In this document: positions 43,852 through 51,470 of the stretch, piece after piece
Layout: each line of letters opens with the position of its first letter
Numbering within the stretch: position 1 is the first letter of the stretch
NCBI RefSeq assembly: GCF_016862375.1
Contig: NZ_BOMV01000057.1
Coordinates: forward strand, 124,001-188,000
Source of the DNA: Paractinoplanes rishiriensis
Lineage (GTDB): Bacteria > Actinomycetota > Actinomycetes > Mycobacteriales > Micromonosporaceae
DNA length: 64,000 bases
Reading direction: 5' to 3'
Position numbers and translations under genes: made by a program
The notes under the pieces: model-generated
Databases searched by the model: none
What the model was told of the DNA's origin: nothing
Seen by the model: the letters and a program-made list of their open reading frames with translations, nothing else

Positions 43852-44486
43852 GTACGGCGCAGCACCGAGACGACCTTGCCGAGCACCACGGCCCGGTCGC
43901 CGTCGATGGTGTCGTACCTCGGGTTGCGCGGCTCGAGCACGACGTGGCCCCGGGTGCGCCGGTAGACCTTGACCGTCGCCTCGTCGTCGATCATGGCGGC
44001 CACGATGTCGCCGTTGTAGGCCTCCTGCTGCTGCTTGACCACCACGATGTCGCCGTCGCAGATGGCCGCGTCGATCATCGAGTCGCCGCGTACCCGCAGG
44101 CCGAACAGCGTGCCCCGGCCGACCAGGTCGCGGGGGAGCGGCAGCACCTCGTCGGCGTGCTCCTGGGCCGGGATCGGCGAGCCGGCCGCGATGTCGCCGA
44201 GCACCGGCACGCCGACGGTCACCTGTTCGGGGCGCCGCTCGGCCGGCTGGAGGAACATGCGGACGTCGATCGGCCGGGTCGACCGGCCACGGCGCAGAAG
44301 CCCCAGATCTTCGAGGGTACGCAGATGCCGGCTCACGGTGGAGGACGAGGCGACGCCGATCGCGTCGGCGATCTCGCGAGTGGAGGGTGAATAGCCGTAC
44401 CGGAGGGCCCACTTCTGGATGACCGTGAGGATCTGGCGCTGTCGCTCGTTCAGAATCGGCGTGTCGAGGTCCTCGTCCGGTAGCAC
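43848..44486 (-). CDS. lexA: LexA-family repressor, divergent paralogue
   Basis: 212-residue LexA-like protein. The winged helix (about 12-75) includes LNERQRQILTVIQKWALRYG and recognition helix SSSTVSRHLRTLEDLG, which differs from the TSSVAHQL-type helix of the main actinobacterial LexA. The S24 peptidase part has the self-cleavage site Ala101-Gly102, catalytic Ser136 (VRGDSM) and Lys173 (ATVKVYR). So self-cleavage is expected, but the DNA target is probably not the standard SOS box. No GAAC-N4-GTTC-type box was found in its own upstream region (44487-44617). Confidence 0.88.
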   Translation of the reverse strand: MLPDEDLDTPILNERQRQILTVIQKWALRYGYSPSTREIADAIGVASSSTVSRHLRTLEDLGLLRRGRSTRPIDVRMFLQPAERRPEQVTVGVPVLGDIAAGSPIPAQEHADEVLPLPRDLVGRGTLFGLRVRGDSMIDAAICDGDIVVVKQQQEAYNGDIVAAMIDDEATVKVYRRTRGHVVLEPRNPRYDTIDGDRAVVLGKVVSVLRRT

Positions 44487-44617
44487 TCCAAGATCTTGCC
44501 TGGTCGCGGCCCACTTCGCTGGGAGGCTCGCCGACGCTTCGTTATCCGTGTAATCCCCACCTCTCCATTTCGTTTTCCGGCCTTGTGGTTTCGGTCAGCG
44601 GACAACAGGATTCAGGA

Positions 44618-45022
44618 ATGAGTGGCGCTCCTCCATCCGACGACGCCTTCTCGCTGGTGACTTCCGGGGCCCGCACCACGCGGGTGCAGCCGGGCGGCGA
44701 GTTCGACCGGGACAACCGGCATCTGCTCGCCGACGCGGTCCGGACCGCCCTGGCCGATGGCTGGACCACCGTCCTCATCGACTGCGGGCGGCTCACCTTC
44801 ATCGACGCTTCGGTCGTGCACGTGCTGCTTGCCGAGCGGCGCCGGGCCGCAGACCTGGGCCGCACCCTCCGGCTGGTCAACGTCCACGGTTCACCCGGCC
44901 GGGTGCTCCGGGCCACCGGAACCATGGCGGTCCTGTGCGGACCGGGCGCGCCGGCGACGGCGCGTGCCACCTCGCCCGTCGAGCGGATAAATCGCACGGT
45001 CGCCGCCGGCCGTGACGGGTAG
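44618..45022 (+). CDS. STAS-domain protein
   Basis: 134-residue single STAS domain: TRVQPGGEFDRDNRHLLADA and GRLTFIDASVVHVLLAERRRA, with the phospho-site Ser in IDAS. The usual DSxG is DASV here, so the Gly after Ser is lost, as in some diverged antagonists. The start at ATG 44618 follows AGGATTCAGGA; an in-frame GTG at 44585 is possible. It is divergent from the LexA-like gene and ends at a strong bidirectional terminator. Confidence 0.82.
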   Translation: MSGAPPSDDAFSLVTSGARTTRVQPGGEFDRDNRHLLADAVRTALADGWTTVLIDCGRLTFIDASVVHVLLAERRRAADLGRTLRLVNVHGSPGRVLRATGTMAVLCGPGAPATARATSPVERINRTVAAGRDG

Positions 45023-45057
45023 CGGCCGGCCACGCCCACGGGGGGCGTGGCCGGCCG
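45023..45057. terminator. Bidirectional hairpin terminator
   Basis: Perfect 15-base inverted repeat (45023-45037 with 45043-45057, arm CGGCCGGCCACGCCC) and a 5-base loop, starting right after the STAS stop and facing the convergent GH5 gene. Confidence 0.8.
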
Positions 45058-45077
45058 AGGGGACCAGAACGGGCGGA

Positions 45078-46433
45078 TCAGAAATCGTCGGGCGTACGGA
45101 TCCGGTCGCGGATCCAGGCGCCGGCCGGCTTGAGGTTCGCGGTGCCGGTGTAGGCACCGGCCGCGCAGGTGCCCTCGGTGAAGACCGCGCCGGAGCGGAA
45201 GTCGTCGGAGAAGTTCCAGTTCGTCCAGCTCACCCGGTGCTGTGCCATCAGGTCGAGGTACTGCTGGGCCCGGTCGAAGTTGTCGGGGCCGTCGCCGCTG
45301 TACTCCTGGGTGCCGAACTCGGTGACGAACATCGGCAGCTTCGCGACGGCGTCGGTGAACGTGTCCAGGTACCAGTCGTCGTGCGACGCGGCGTAGAAGT
45401 GGAACGTGTACATCACGTTGCCGGCGCGGACCGGGTTGGCCAGGATGCGCGCGACGCCCTGGCCGTCACCCGAGGCGCCCAGCGACGACCAGTCCTCGGT
45501 GCCGACCAGCACGACGGCCTCCGGGTCCTCGGCGCGGATCACCGGGATGATCTGGTCCGCGTACGACCTGATGGAATCCCAGTGCACGCCGCTCGGCTCG
45601 TTGGCGATCTCGTACAGGACATTGGTTTTGTCCTTGTGGCGGGAGGCGATCTGCTGGAAGAAGGTGCGGGCGCGGTCCAGGTTGGCGTTGGGGTCGCCGG
45701 GGGAGAGCATGTGCCAGTCGACGATCGCGTACAGGCCCCGGGCGGTGGCCTTCTCGATGTAGTCGTTGACCTTGGCGGTGAACCCGGCCGGGTCGGTCTC
45801 GTAGCCACCCTCCTGGATGTACATCGAGATCCGCAGGATGTCGGCGTTCCACTCGCCGGCCAGGACGTCGAGCGAAGCGTCGTTCACGCAGTCCGCGTAC
45901 CACTGGATGCCGTGCGTGCTCATGCCGCGCAACTGGATCGGCCTACCCTGGGCGTTGCAGAGTTGCCGGCCGCAGACCGCGAGTTGGCCGTTGATCGCCA
46001 CCGGGGTGGTGCCGGGGTGGGTGGTCTCGCCGGTGCAGGACACACCGTTGAGTCTGCATCCCGCCGGGCTGCCTGATCCCGTACCGATAAAGCCGATTTT
46101 GACCTTGGCACCCGGGGCGATCGTGCCGTTCCAGGACTGGTTGGCGAACGTGAAGTGCTGTCCCGACGTGGTGAGCAGCGCGTTCCAGTGCGAGCCGACG
46201 GCGGTACCGGCCGGCAGGTCGAACTCGACCCGCCAGGAGGTGATGGCGGACGAGCCGCCGTTGGTGATCGTGTACTCGCCCTGCCAGCCGGAACCCCAGG
46301 TCGAGACCTTGGCGAAGGTGGCGGCCAGGGTGGGGGTGGCGGCGGCCGAGGCGGGGGATGGGGCGACGAGAGCCAGGCCCGCGGTGACGACCGCGACGGC
46401 TACGCAGAGTAAGAGGGAACGGGAGGGGCGCAT
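45078..46433 (-). CDS. Secreted GH5 cellulase with N-terminal CBM2
   Basis: 451-residue exported endoglucanase-type enzyme. The signal peptide ends near ASA-A (residue about 31). A CBM2-like module follows (about 32-130: STWGSGWQGEYTITNGGSSAITSW, FANQSWNGTIAPGAKVKIGF). The GH5 barrel (about 140-445) has ILRISMYIQEGG, acid/base Glu in YEIANEPSG, HFYAASH and nucleophile Glu in MFVTEFGTQEYSG. No clear ribosome site is seen; TAATAAT lies 8 bases upstream of the ATG and could be a -10 of a leaderless mRNA. It cuts beta-1,4-glucans such as cellulose. Confidence 0.93.
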   Translation of the reverse strand: MRPSRSLLLCVAVAVVTAGLALVAPSPASAAATPTLAATFAKVSTWGSGWQGEYTITNGGSSAITSWRVEFDLPAGTAVGSHWNALLTTSGQHFTFANQSWNGTIAPGAKVKIGFIGTGSGSPAGCRLNGVSCTGETTHPGTTPVAINGQLAVCGRQLCNAQGRPIQLRGMSTHGIQWYADCVNDASLDVLAGEWNADILRISMYIQEGGYETDPAGFTAKVNDYIEKATARGLYAIVDWHMLSPGDPNANLDRARTFFQQIASRHKDKTNVLYEIANEPSGVHWDSIRSYADQIIPVIRAEDPEAVVLVGTEDWSSLGASGDGQGVARILANPVRAGNVMYTFHFYAASHDDWYLDTFTDAVAKLPMFVTEFGTQEYSGDGPDNFDRAQQYLDLMAQHRVSWTNWNFSDDFRSGAVFTEGTCAAGAYTGTANLKPAGAWIRDRIRTPDDF

Positions 46434-46740
46434 GGGGCAGGATTATTAGGCAGTCTTACTATCGATGTCTAGGACTTACGCTCATCGATGTCTACTCGGG
46501 CACGCCGGAGCGGGGAAAGAGCCGGGCTCGCCCCCGTCGCGAGCCCGACCGTGTTTCCTGAGGTCAAACCCTACGGACCGGGGCTTGCCCAATACTTGCC
46601 GCGCAACACCCCGTGATCGCGTGCGTCCGCGGGGTGGTTCAGGTGCGCTAACCTTCGTCCGGGCGAGCGGGCGGCGGCTCCGGGGCGGCAGAATCGGGCA
46701 GTTCTTCTCCGCACGATGAGGCGGAAATGAGGGGCTGCGG
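46434..46740. other. Divergent intergenic region between GH5 and the XRE-SARP regulator
   Basis: About 305 bases without a credible gene. It contains a -10-like AT tract next to the GH5 start (46442-46448) and a direct repeat (46461-46494). The remainder towards 46740 is GC-rich, and no other element was recognised. Confidence 0.45.
46461..46494. promoter_or_regulatory. 11-base direct repeat upstream of the GH5 cellulase
   Basis: ATCGATGTCTA occurs exactly twice, at 46461-46471 and 46484-46494, 23 bases apart (about two helix turns), 28-61 bases upstream of the GH5 start. Such spacing suits cooperative binding by an activator; SARP proteins also use direct repeats. Confidence 0.45.
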
Positions 46741-49700
46741 ATGACCGGAAGCGGGTTCGGTGCCATCCTGCGTGGCCTCCGCATCCGGACCGGGCTCAGC
46801 CAGGACGAGCTTGCCCAGCGCTCCGGGCTCAGCGTGCGCGCGGTCCGCGAGCTGGAGTCCGGCCGGGTGGCCCGCCCGCAGTCACGCACCGTGCATCGCT
46901 TGGTGAACGCGCTCGACCTGCCGCCGCCCGACGCGCAGCCGCTGCTGACCGCGGTCGGCGCCGGTGACACGGCCGGCTTCTCGGTGGGCATCCTCGGCCC
47001 GCTGTCGGTGCGCAACGGCGCCGTCCCGGTCGCCGTCACCCGGCCGAAACTCAAGGCGCTGCTCGCCCTGCTGGCCCTCAAGGCCGGCCGCGCCGTCCCG
47101 ATCGACGAGATCATCACGGTCCTCTGGGGCGAGGGCGCCCCGCTCAGCGCGTCCAATCAGGTGCAGGTGTACGCGACGCAGCTCCGTCAGCTGATCGAGC
47201 CGGACCGCGGCCCGGGCCGGCCGCCGGACCGGGTGGTGCGCTCGGCCGACGGCTATCAGTTGCAGCTCCGCGACGAGGAATCCGACGCCGCCGCGTTCCG
47301 CCAGGCGGTGGCTGCCCAGCAGCACGCGGACGGGCTCGGTCTCTGGCGCGGTCCGGTCCTCGCCGACGTGGCGGTCCTCGGCAGCCATCCGGAGGCGGTG
47401 GCCCTGACCCGGCAGCGGATCGACGCCGCGCTCGCCTTCGCCGACCGGGCCGCCGACCGGGACGGGTACGCCCGGGCCGCGCAGTGGCTGCGCGAACTCG
47501 CCCACGACGAGCCGCTGCACGAGGCGCTCGCGGCCCGGCTCATGCTGATGCTCGCGGCCACCGGCGAGCAGGCCGCCGCGCTGGCCCTGTACGACCGGAT
47601 CCGCAGCAGGCTCGGCGACGAGCTCGGCGTCGACCCGGGCGACGAGTTGCAGGACGCCCACCTGCGGGTGTTGCGGCAGCAGACCGGAGCCGCCAAGCCG
47701 CCGGCCGGACCGGCTCTGGCCGGACCGGCTCTGGTCGGTCCGGCTCTGGTCGCGCCGGTGCCGGCTCAGCTGCCGCTCGGCGTGCGCGGCTTCACCGGCC
47801 GGGACGCCGCGGTGGCCGAACTCGACGGACTGCTCGGCGACCTGCCCAGCGCGGTGATCATCACGGCCGTCTCGGGCACCGCGGGCGTCGGCAAGACCAG
47901 CCTCGCGGTGCACTGGGCGCACCGGGTCGCGCACCACTTCCCGGACGGACAGCTCTACGCCGACCTGCGCGGCTTCGACCACGGTGGCCAGATCACCACG
48001 CCCGGCGAGGCGGTCCGCGGCTTCCTGTACGCGCTCGGCGTCGCCCCCGAGAAGGTGCCGGCCGAGGCCGACGCGCAGACCGCGCTGTACCGCAGCATGC
48101 TGGCCGGCCGGCGGGTGCTGATCCTGCTCGACAACGCCCGGGACGCCGACCAGGTGCGGCCGCTGCTGCCCGGCACGGCCACCGCGTTCACGCTGGTGAC
48201 CAGCCGCAACCAGCTCGGCGGGCTGGTCGCCACGCACGCCGCCCGGCCGCTCGCGCTGGACATGCTGTCGGCCGAGGAGGCCCGGCACCTGCTGGCGTCG
48301 CGCCTGGGCCCGGAGCGGGTCGAGGCCGAACCGGACGCGGTCGGCGACATCGTCGCGGCGTGCGCCCACCTGCCGCTCGCGCTGGCCATCGCGGCGGCCC
48401 GGGCACAGCAGACCACCGGCTCGCTGGCCTCGGTCGCCAGCCAGCTCACCGCGCGGCGGCTGGACGCGCTGGACGCCGGCGACCCGGCCAGCCGGATCCG
48501 GGCGGTGTTCTCCTGGTCGTACTCGGCGCTGTCGCCGGCCGCGGCCCGGCTGTTCCGGCTGCTCGGCCTGCACCCCGGCCCCGACCTGGACGCCGCGACC
48601 GCGTCCAGCCTGGCCGGCCGGGACGCCGCGACCCTGCTCACCGAGTTGCTCGACGCCAACCTGCTCACCGAGCGGGTCGCCGGCCGCTACACGTTCCACG
48701 ACCTGCTGCGCGCGTACGCGGTCGAGGTGTTGACCGACGCCGAGCCGGAAGCGGACCGCCGGGCCGCGAGTCACCGCCTCTTCGACCACTACGTGCACAC
48801 GGCCTATGTCGGCGACCGCCAGCTCAGCCCCGACCGGGAACCCATGCCGTTGCCGATGGGGGAGCCCGCCGAGGGGGTCCGGCCGGGGCGGCCCGCGACG
48901 CCGCAGGAGGCCATCGACTGGTGCACCGCCGAGCGCGGGGCCCTGCTGGGTGTGCTGCGGCAGGCCGCGCGCACCGGGTTCGACACCCACGCCTGGCAGC
49001 TCGGGTGGTGCCTGGACACGTACATCCATCGCCGGGGCAACCGCCAGGACCTGATCGAGGTCTGGGAGATCGCCTCCGAGGCCGCCGACCGGATGGGCCT
49101 GCCGGACGCGCGGGGGCGGGCCCGGCGCGGACTGGCACACGCCTACCTGGTCCTCGGCAAGTACGACGAGGCCGAGAACCAGCTGCAGACGTCGCTCGAC
49201 CAGGCCGCGGCGGCCGGCGACGCGTTCTCGATGGCCTTCACCCACCGCATCCTGGCCCAGGTGCATTGGCGGCGCGGCGACCTGCACCGGGCGCTGGAAC
49301 ACGCCACGCTGATGCTCGGCATGCTGCGCGAGATGGACCGGCCGCGCTGGCTGGCGATCGCGCTGAACGCGGTCGGCTGGTACCAGGCGCTGCTCGGCGA
49401 CTACCCGGCGGCGATCGCGCACTGCACCGAGGCGCTCGAGGTCTACCGTGGGATGGGCAGCCGCTTCGGCCAGGCGAAAACCCTGGACAGTCTCGGCTAC
49501 GCGTACAGCCACAGCGGCTCGCACGACGCCGGGATGCGGAGCTATCGGGAGGCGGTCGCGGTGTTCCGCGAGGTGGGCGACCGGTACAACGAGGCCGACA
49601 CGCTGACCCGCCTCGGCGACGCCCACCTGCTGGCCGCCGATCCGCGGGGTGCCGGCGCGTGCTGGCGGGACGCTCTCGACATCCTCACCGACCTCGACCA

Positions 49701-49749
49701 TCCGAACGCCCTGGAAGTCCGCGCCAAACTGGACCGGCTCGATGCCTGA
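46741..49749 (+). CDS. XRE-BTAD-NB-ARC-TPR regulator (AfsR-like with extra N-terminal HTH)
   Basis: 1,002-residue STAND regulator. An XRE-type HTH (about 5-65, LRGLRIRTGLSQDELAQRSG, then RAVRELESGR) is followed by an OmpR-like domain (about 78-170), BTAD (about 175-320, ending LGVDPGDELQDAHLRVLRQQ), a Pro/Ala/Leu repeat linker (about 321-345), NB-ARC with Walker A SGTAGVGKTSLAVHWAHRVA near 379-398 and ILLDNARDADQVRPLLPG, and TPRs (about 770-1000). Two DNA-binding domains in one chain suggest a bipartite operator. The stop overlaps a methyltransferase start by 8 bases. Confidence 0.9.
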   Translation: MTGSGFGAILRGLRIRTGLSQDELAQRSGLSVRAVRELESGRVARPQSRTVHRLVNALDLPPPDAQPLLTAVGAGDTAGFSVGILGPLSVRNGAVPVAVTRPKLKALLALLALKAGRAVPIDEIITVLWGEGAPLSASNQVQVYATQLRQLIEPDRGPGRPPDRVVRSADGYQLQLRDEESDAAAFRQAVAAQQHADGLGLWRGPVLADVAVLGSHPEAVALTRQRIDAALAFADRAADRDGYARAAQWLRELAHDEPLHEALAARLMLMLAATGEQAAALALYDRIRSRLGDELGVDPGDELQDAHLRVLRQQTGAAKPPAGPALAGPALVGPALVAPVPAQLPLGVRGFTGRDAAVAELDGLLGDLPSAVIITAVSGTAGVGKTSLAVHWAHRVAHHFPDGQLYADLRGFDHGGQITTPGEAVRGFLYALGVAPEKVPAEADAQTALYRSMLAGRRVLILLDNARDADQVRPLLPGTATAFTLVTSRNQLGGLVATHAARPLALDMLSAEEARHLLASRLGPERVEAEPDAVGDIVAACAHLPLALAIAAARAQQTTGSLASVASQLTARRLDALDAGDPASRIRAVFSWSYSALSPAAARLFRLLGLHPGPDLDAATASSLAGRDAATLLTELLDANLLTERVAGRYTFHDLLRAYAVEVLTDAEPEADRRAASHRLFDHYVHTAYVGDRQLSPDREPMPLPMGEPAEGVRPGRPATPQEAIDWCTAERGALLGVLRQAARTGFDTHAWQLGWCLDTYIHRRGNRQDLIEVWEIASEAADRMGLPDARGRARRGLAHAYLVLGKYDEAENQLQTSLDQAAAAGDAFSMAFTHRILAQVHWRRGDLHRALEHATLMLGMLREMDRPRWLAIALNAVGWYQALLGDYPAAIAHCTEALEVYRGMGSRFGQAKTLDSLGYAYSHSGSHDAGMRSYREAVAVFREVGDRYNEADTLTRLGDAHLLAADPRGAGACWRDALDILTDLDHPNALEVRAKLDRLDA

Positions 49750-50545
49750 CTCCCTCGCGAACAGATCCGAGATCGAACGGTGGAACGGTCCGGCCGCGCA
49801 GCGCTGGCTCGCCGAGCGGGAGCGGCACGCCGCGATCCGCCATCGGCTGCTCCCGCACCTGCTGGCGCTGAGCCGCCCCGACGACGTGGTGCTCGACGTG
49901 GGCTGCGGCTGCGGCGACCTGACCCGCGCACTCGCCGGCTCGGTGACCGGCCTGGACGTCTCGGAGCCGCTGCTCGAGGTGGCCCGCCGTTCGGTGCCGG
50001 GCGTGGAGTTCCGGCGCGGTGACGCACAGACGTATCCGTTGCCGCCCGCGGCGTACGACTTGATTGTCAGCAGTTTCGGGGTGATGTTCTTCGACGATCC
50101 GGTGGCCGCCTTCGGCAATCTGCGCACGGCCCTGCGGGCCTCCGGCAGGCTGGCCTTCCTGTGCTGGCAGGACCCCCTGGCGAACGAGATCTTTGCGATT
50201 CCGCTGCGGGCATTCAGGCGGTACGGCTTCGCGCCCGACCCGATAAGCCGGGACTCCTTCGCCGATCCGGGGGCGATCTCCGCGATGCTGGCCGAGGCCG
50301 GTTTCGCCGAGGTTCAGGTGGATGCACTGCGCGAACCGGCCCGCCTGGGCAGCGACGTGCCCGACGTGATGGGGTACGCCTTCGGCAGTTCCCAGGTGCG
50401 TGACCTGGTGGCCGCGGCCGGGCCGGAGGTGGCCGCGCGCGTGCGCGCGGAGATGGAGGCCGAGTTCACCGCCCGCACCCGCCCCGACGGAGTTTGGGTC
50501 GAGGCCGCGGCGTACCTGGTCACGGCCCGGCTGATGCCCGCCTGA
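49742..50545 (+). CDS. Class I SAM-dependent methyltransferase
   Basis: 267-residue protein with motif I VVLDVGCGCGDLTRALA, post-I VTGLDVSEPLLEVARRS, motif II YDLIVSSFGVMFFDDPVAAF and motif III LRASGRLAFLCWQDP, typical of the UbiE/small-molecule group. The start at 49742 lies inside the regulator gene's 3' end (8-base overlap), so the two are translationally coupled; a regulator/methyltransferase unit is unusual and the substrate is unknown. Confidence 0.87.
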   Translation: MPDSLANRSEIERWNGPAAQRWLAERERHAAIRHRLLPHLLALSRPDDVVLDVGCGCGDLTRALAGSVTGLDVSEPLLEVARRSVPGVEFRRGDAQTYPLPPAAYDLIVSSFGVMFFDDPVAAFGNLRTALRASGRLAFLCWQDPLANEIFAIPLRAFRRYGFAPDPISRDSFADPGAISAMLAEAGFAEVQVDALREPARLGSDVPDVMGYAFGSSQVRDLVAAAGPEVAARVRAEMEAEFTARTRPDGVWVEAAAYLVTARLMPA

Positions 50546-50709
50546 CCCGCCGTCTTGCCCCGCGCCTCCGGCCCTTTTTGCCACGGGACTCGCCGTTTGT
50601 CCCGCCCCGCGTTGCCGGTCGCGCTGCCTCGTCGCGTATCTATATCGGATTTATCGCTTTTGACGGTCCGGTCAGCGCCGGTGGAGCCGCACGCCTACCG
50701 TGATCGTCG

Positions 50710-51318
50710 ATGTCTACGAACCGTTTGCGCGCGCTTGCCGCATCCCTCGCTGTTGCCCTCGTTCTCACTCCGGCGCCCGCTGCCCACGCCGCGGCGGTCG
50801 CGACCGGGACCCTCACCGGCACCCTGACCACCGCCAAGGGTGCCCCCGCCGCCGGCGTCTATCTCGAGCTGAAACCGGCCGTCGGCGACGTGTGGATGCT
50901 CCCGCAGGCATGGACCGACGAGAACGGTCACTACACGCTCGACCTGCCGCCCGGCCGTTACAAGGTCGGCTTCCACTTCCACGCGACCATGTCCACCCAG
51001 TGGGTCCCGCGCGCCACCCGGGACAGCCGCGCCACCTGGTTCACGGTCACCGAGGGCGGGACGACCGTCGTCGACGAGGTGCTCTTCCCGACCGGCGGCA
51101 TGACGGTCACCCTGGCCGGTCACACGGACTTCTGCGTGGAGGCCATCGGTGACCGGTTCCTCAGCTACGCCTGCACCACCAGCGGCGAGGTGGCGCTGAC
51201 CGACCTGCCGGTCAACCTGTACATGGTCACCGCACTGGTCGACGAGAACCTGGTCGGCTGGGGCGATGCCGAGGTCACCGAGGACGCCGTCACGCCGCTC
51301 GAAATCGTTCCCACCTAG
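50710..51318 (+). CDS. Secreted protein with carboxypeptidase-regulatory-like (CnaB/SpaA-type) beta-sandwich
   Basis: 202-residue exported protein. The signal peptide (MSTNRLRALAASLAVALVLT) has its cleavage near HAA-A (residue about 28). The next about 90 residues (GTLTGTLTTAKGAPAAGVYL, WTDENGHYTLDLPPGRYKVG) are a carboxypeptidase-regulatory-like module; the last 70 have two Cys (DFCVEA, YACTTSG). No ribosome site is visible before the ATG. A T-tailed terminator follows. Likely an extracellular binding or structural protein; function unknown. Confidence 0.78.
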   Translation: MSTNRLRALAASLAVALVLTPAPAAHAAAVATGTLTGTLTTAKGAPAAGVYLELKPAVGDVWMLPQAWTDENGHYTLDLPPGRYKVGFHFHATMSTQWVPRATRDSRATWFTVTEGGTTVVDEVLFPTGGMTVTLAGHTDFCVEAIGDRFLSYACTTSGEVALTDLPVNLYMVTALVDENLVGWGDAEVTEDAVTPLEIVPT

Positions 51319-51333
51319 TCGCTTCCGCAGGTC

Positions 51334-51370
51334 GCCGGCTTCGCCCCAACAGGGGCGGGGCCGGCTTTTT
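51334..51370 (+). terminator. Intrinsic terminator with T-run
   Basis: GCCGGC (51334-51339) pairs with GCCGGC (51360-51365) and inner GCCCC with GGGGC, followed directly by TTTTT (51366-51370). It ends the secreted-protein gene and insulates the SSS transporter promoter region. Confidence 0.8.
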
Positions 51371-51392
51371 GATGGGCGCCTATTTCCGGTGC

Positions 51393-51429
51393 GTTCTATG
51401 TATTGACATCACGTTTCATGTACCGGAAC
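51393..51429 (+). promoter_or_regulatory. Paired IclR-type sites upstream of the SSS transporter
   Basis: Two related 17-base sites, GTTCTATGTATTGACAT (51393-51409) and GTTTCATGTACCGGAAC (51413-51429), start exactly 20 bases apart. A perfect -35-like TTGACA (51403-51408) lies at the end of the first. Similar pairs precede the tautomerase and kduI genes. Confidence 0.65.
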
Positions 51430-51470
51430 ATCCAAGCAATGCCCGCGTTACATCACCGGAGGGAGGGCAC

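Noticed and set aside
44487-44617. SOS box upstream of the LexA-like gene
   Set aside because: No GAAC-N4-GTTC-type dyad could be found in this gap.
46882-50127. 1,081-codon minus-strand open frame opposite the XRE-AfsR regulator
   Set aside because: Shadow frame; the plus strand has complete Walker, BTAD and TPR motifs.
31032-50545. Antibiotic biosynthetic cluster suggested by AfsR/SARP regulators and methyltransferases
   Set aside because: No polyketide synthase, NRPS, terpene or RiPP core genes are present; the regulators lie among general metabolic genes.
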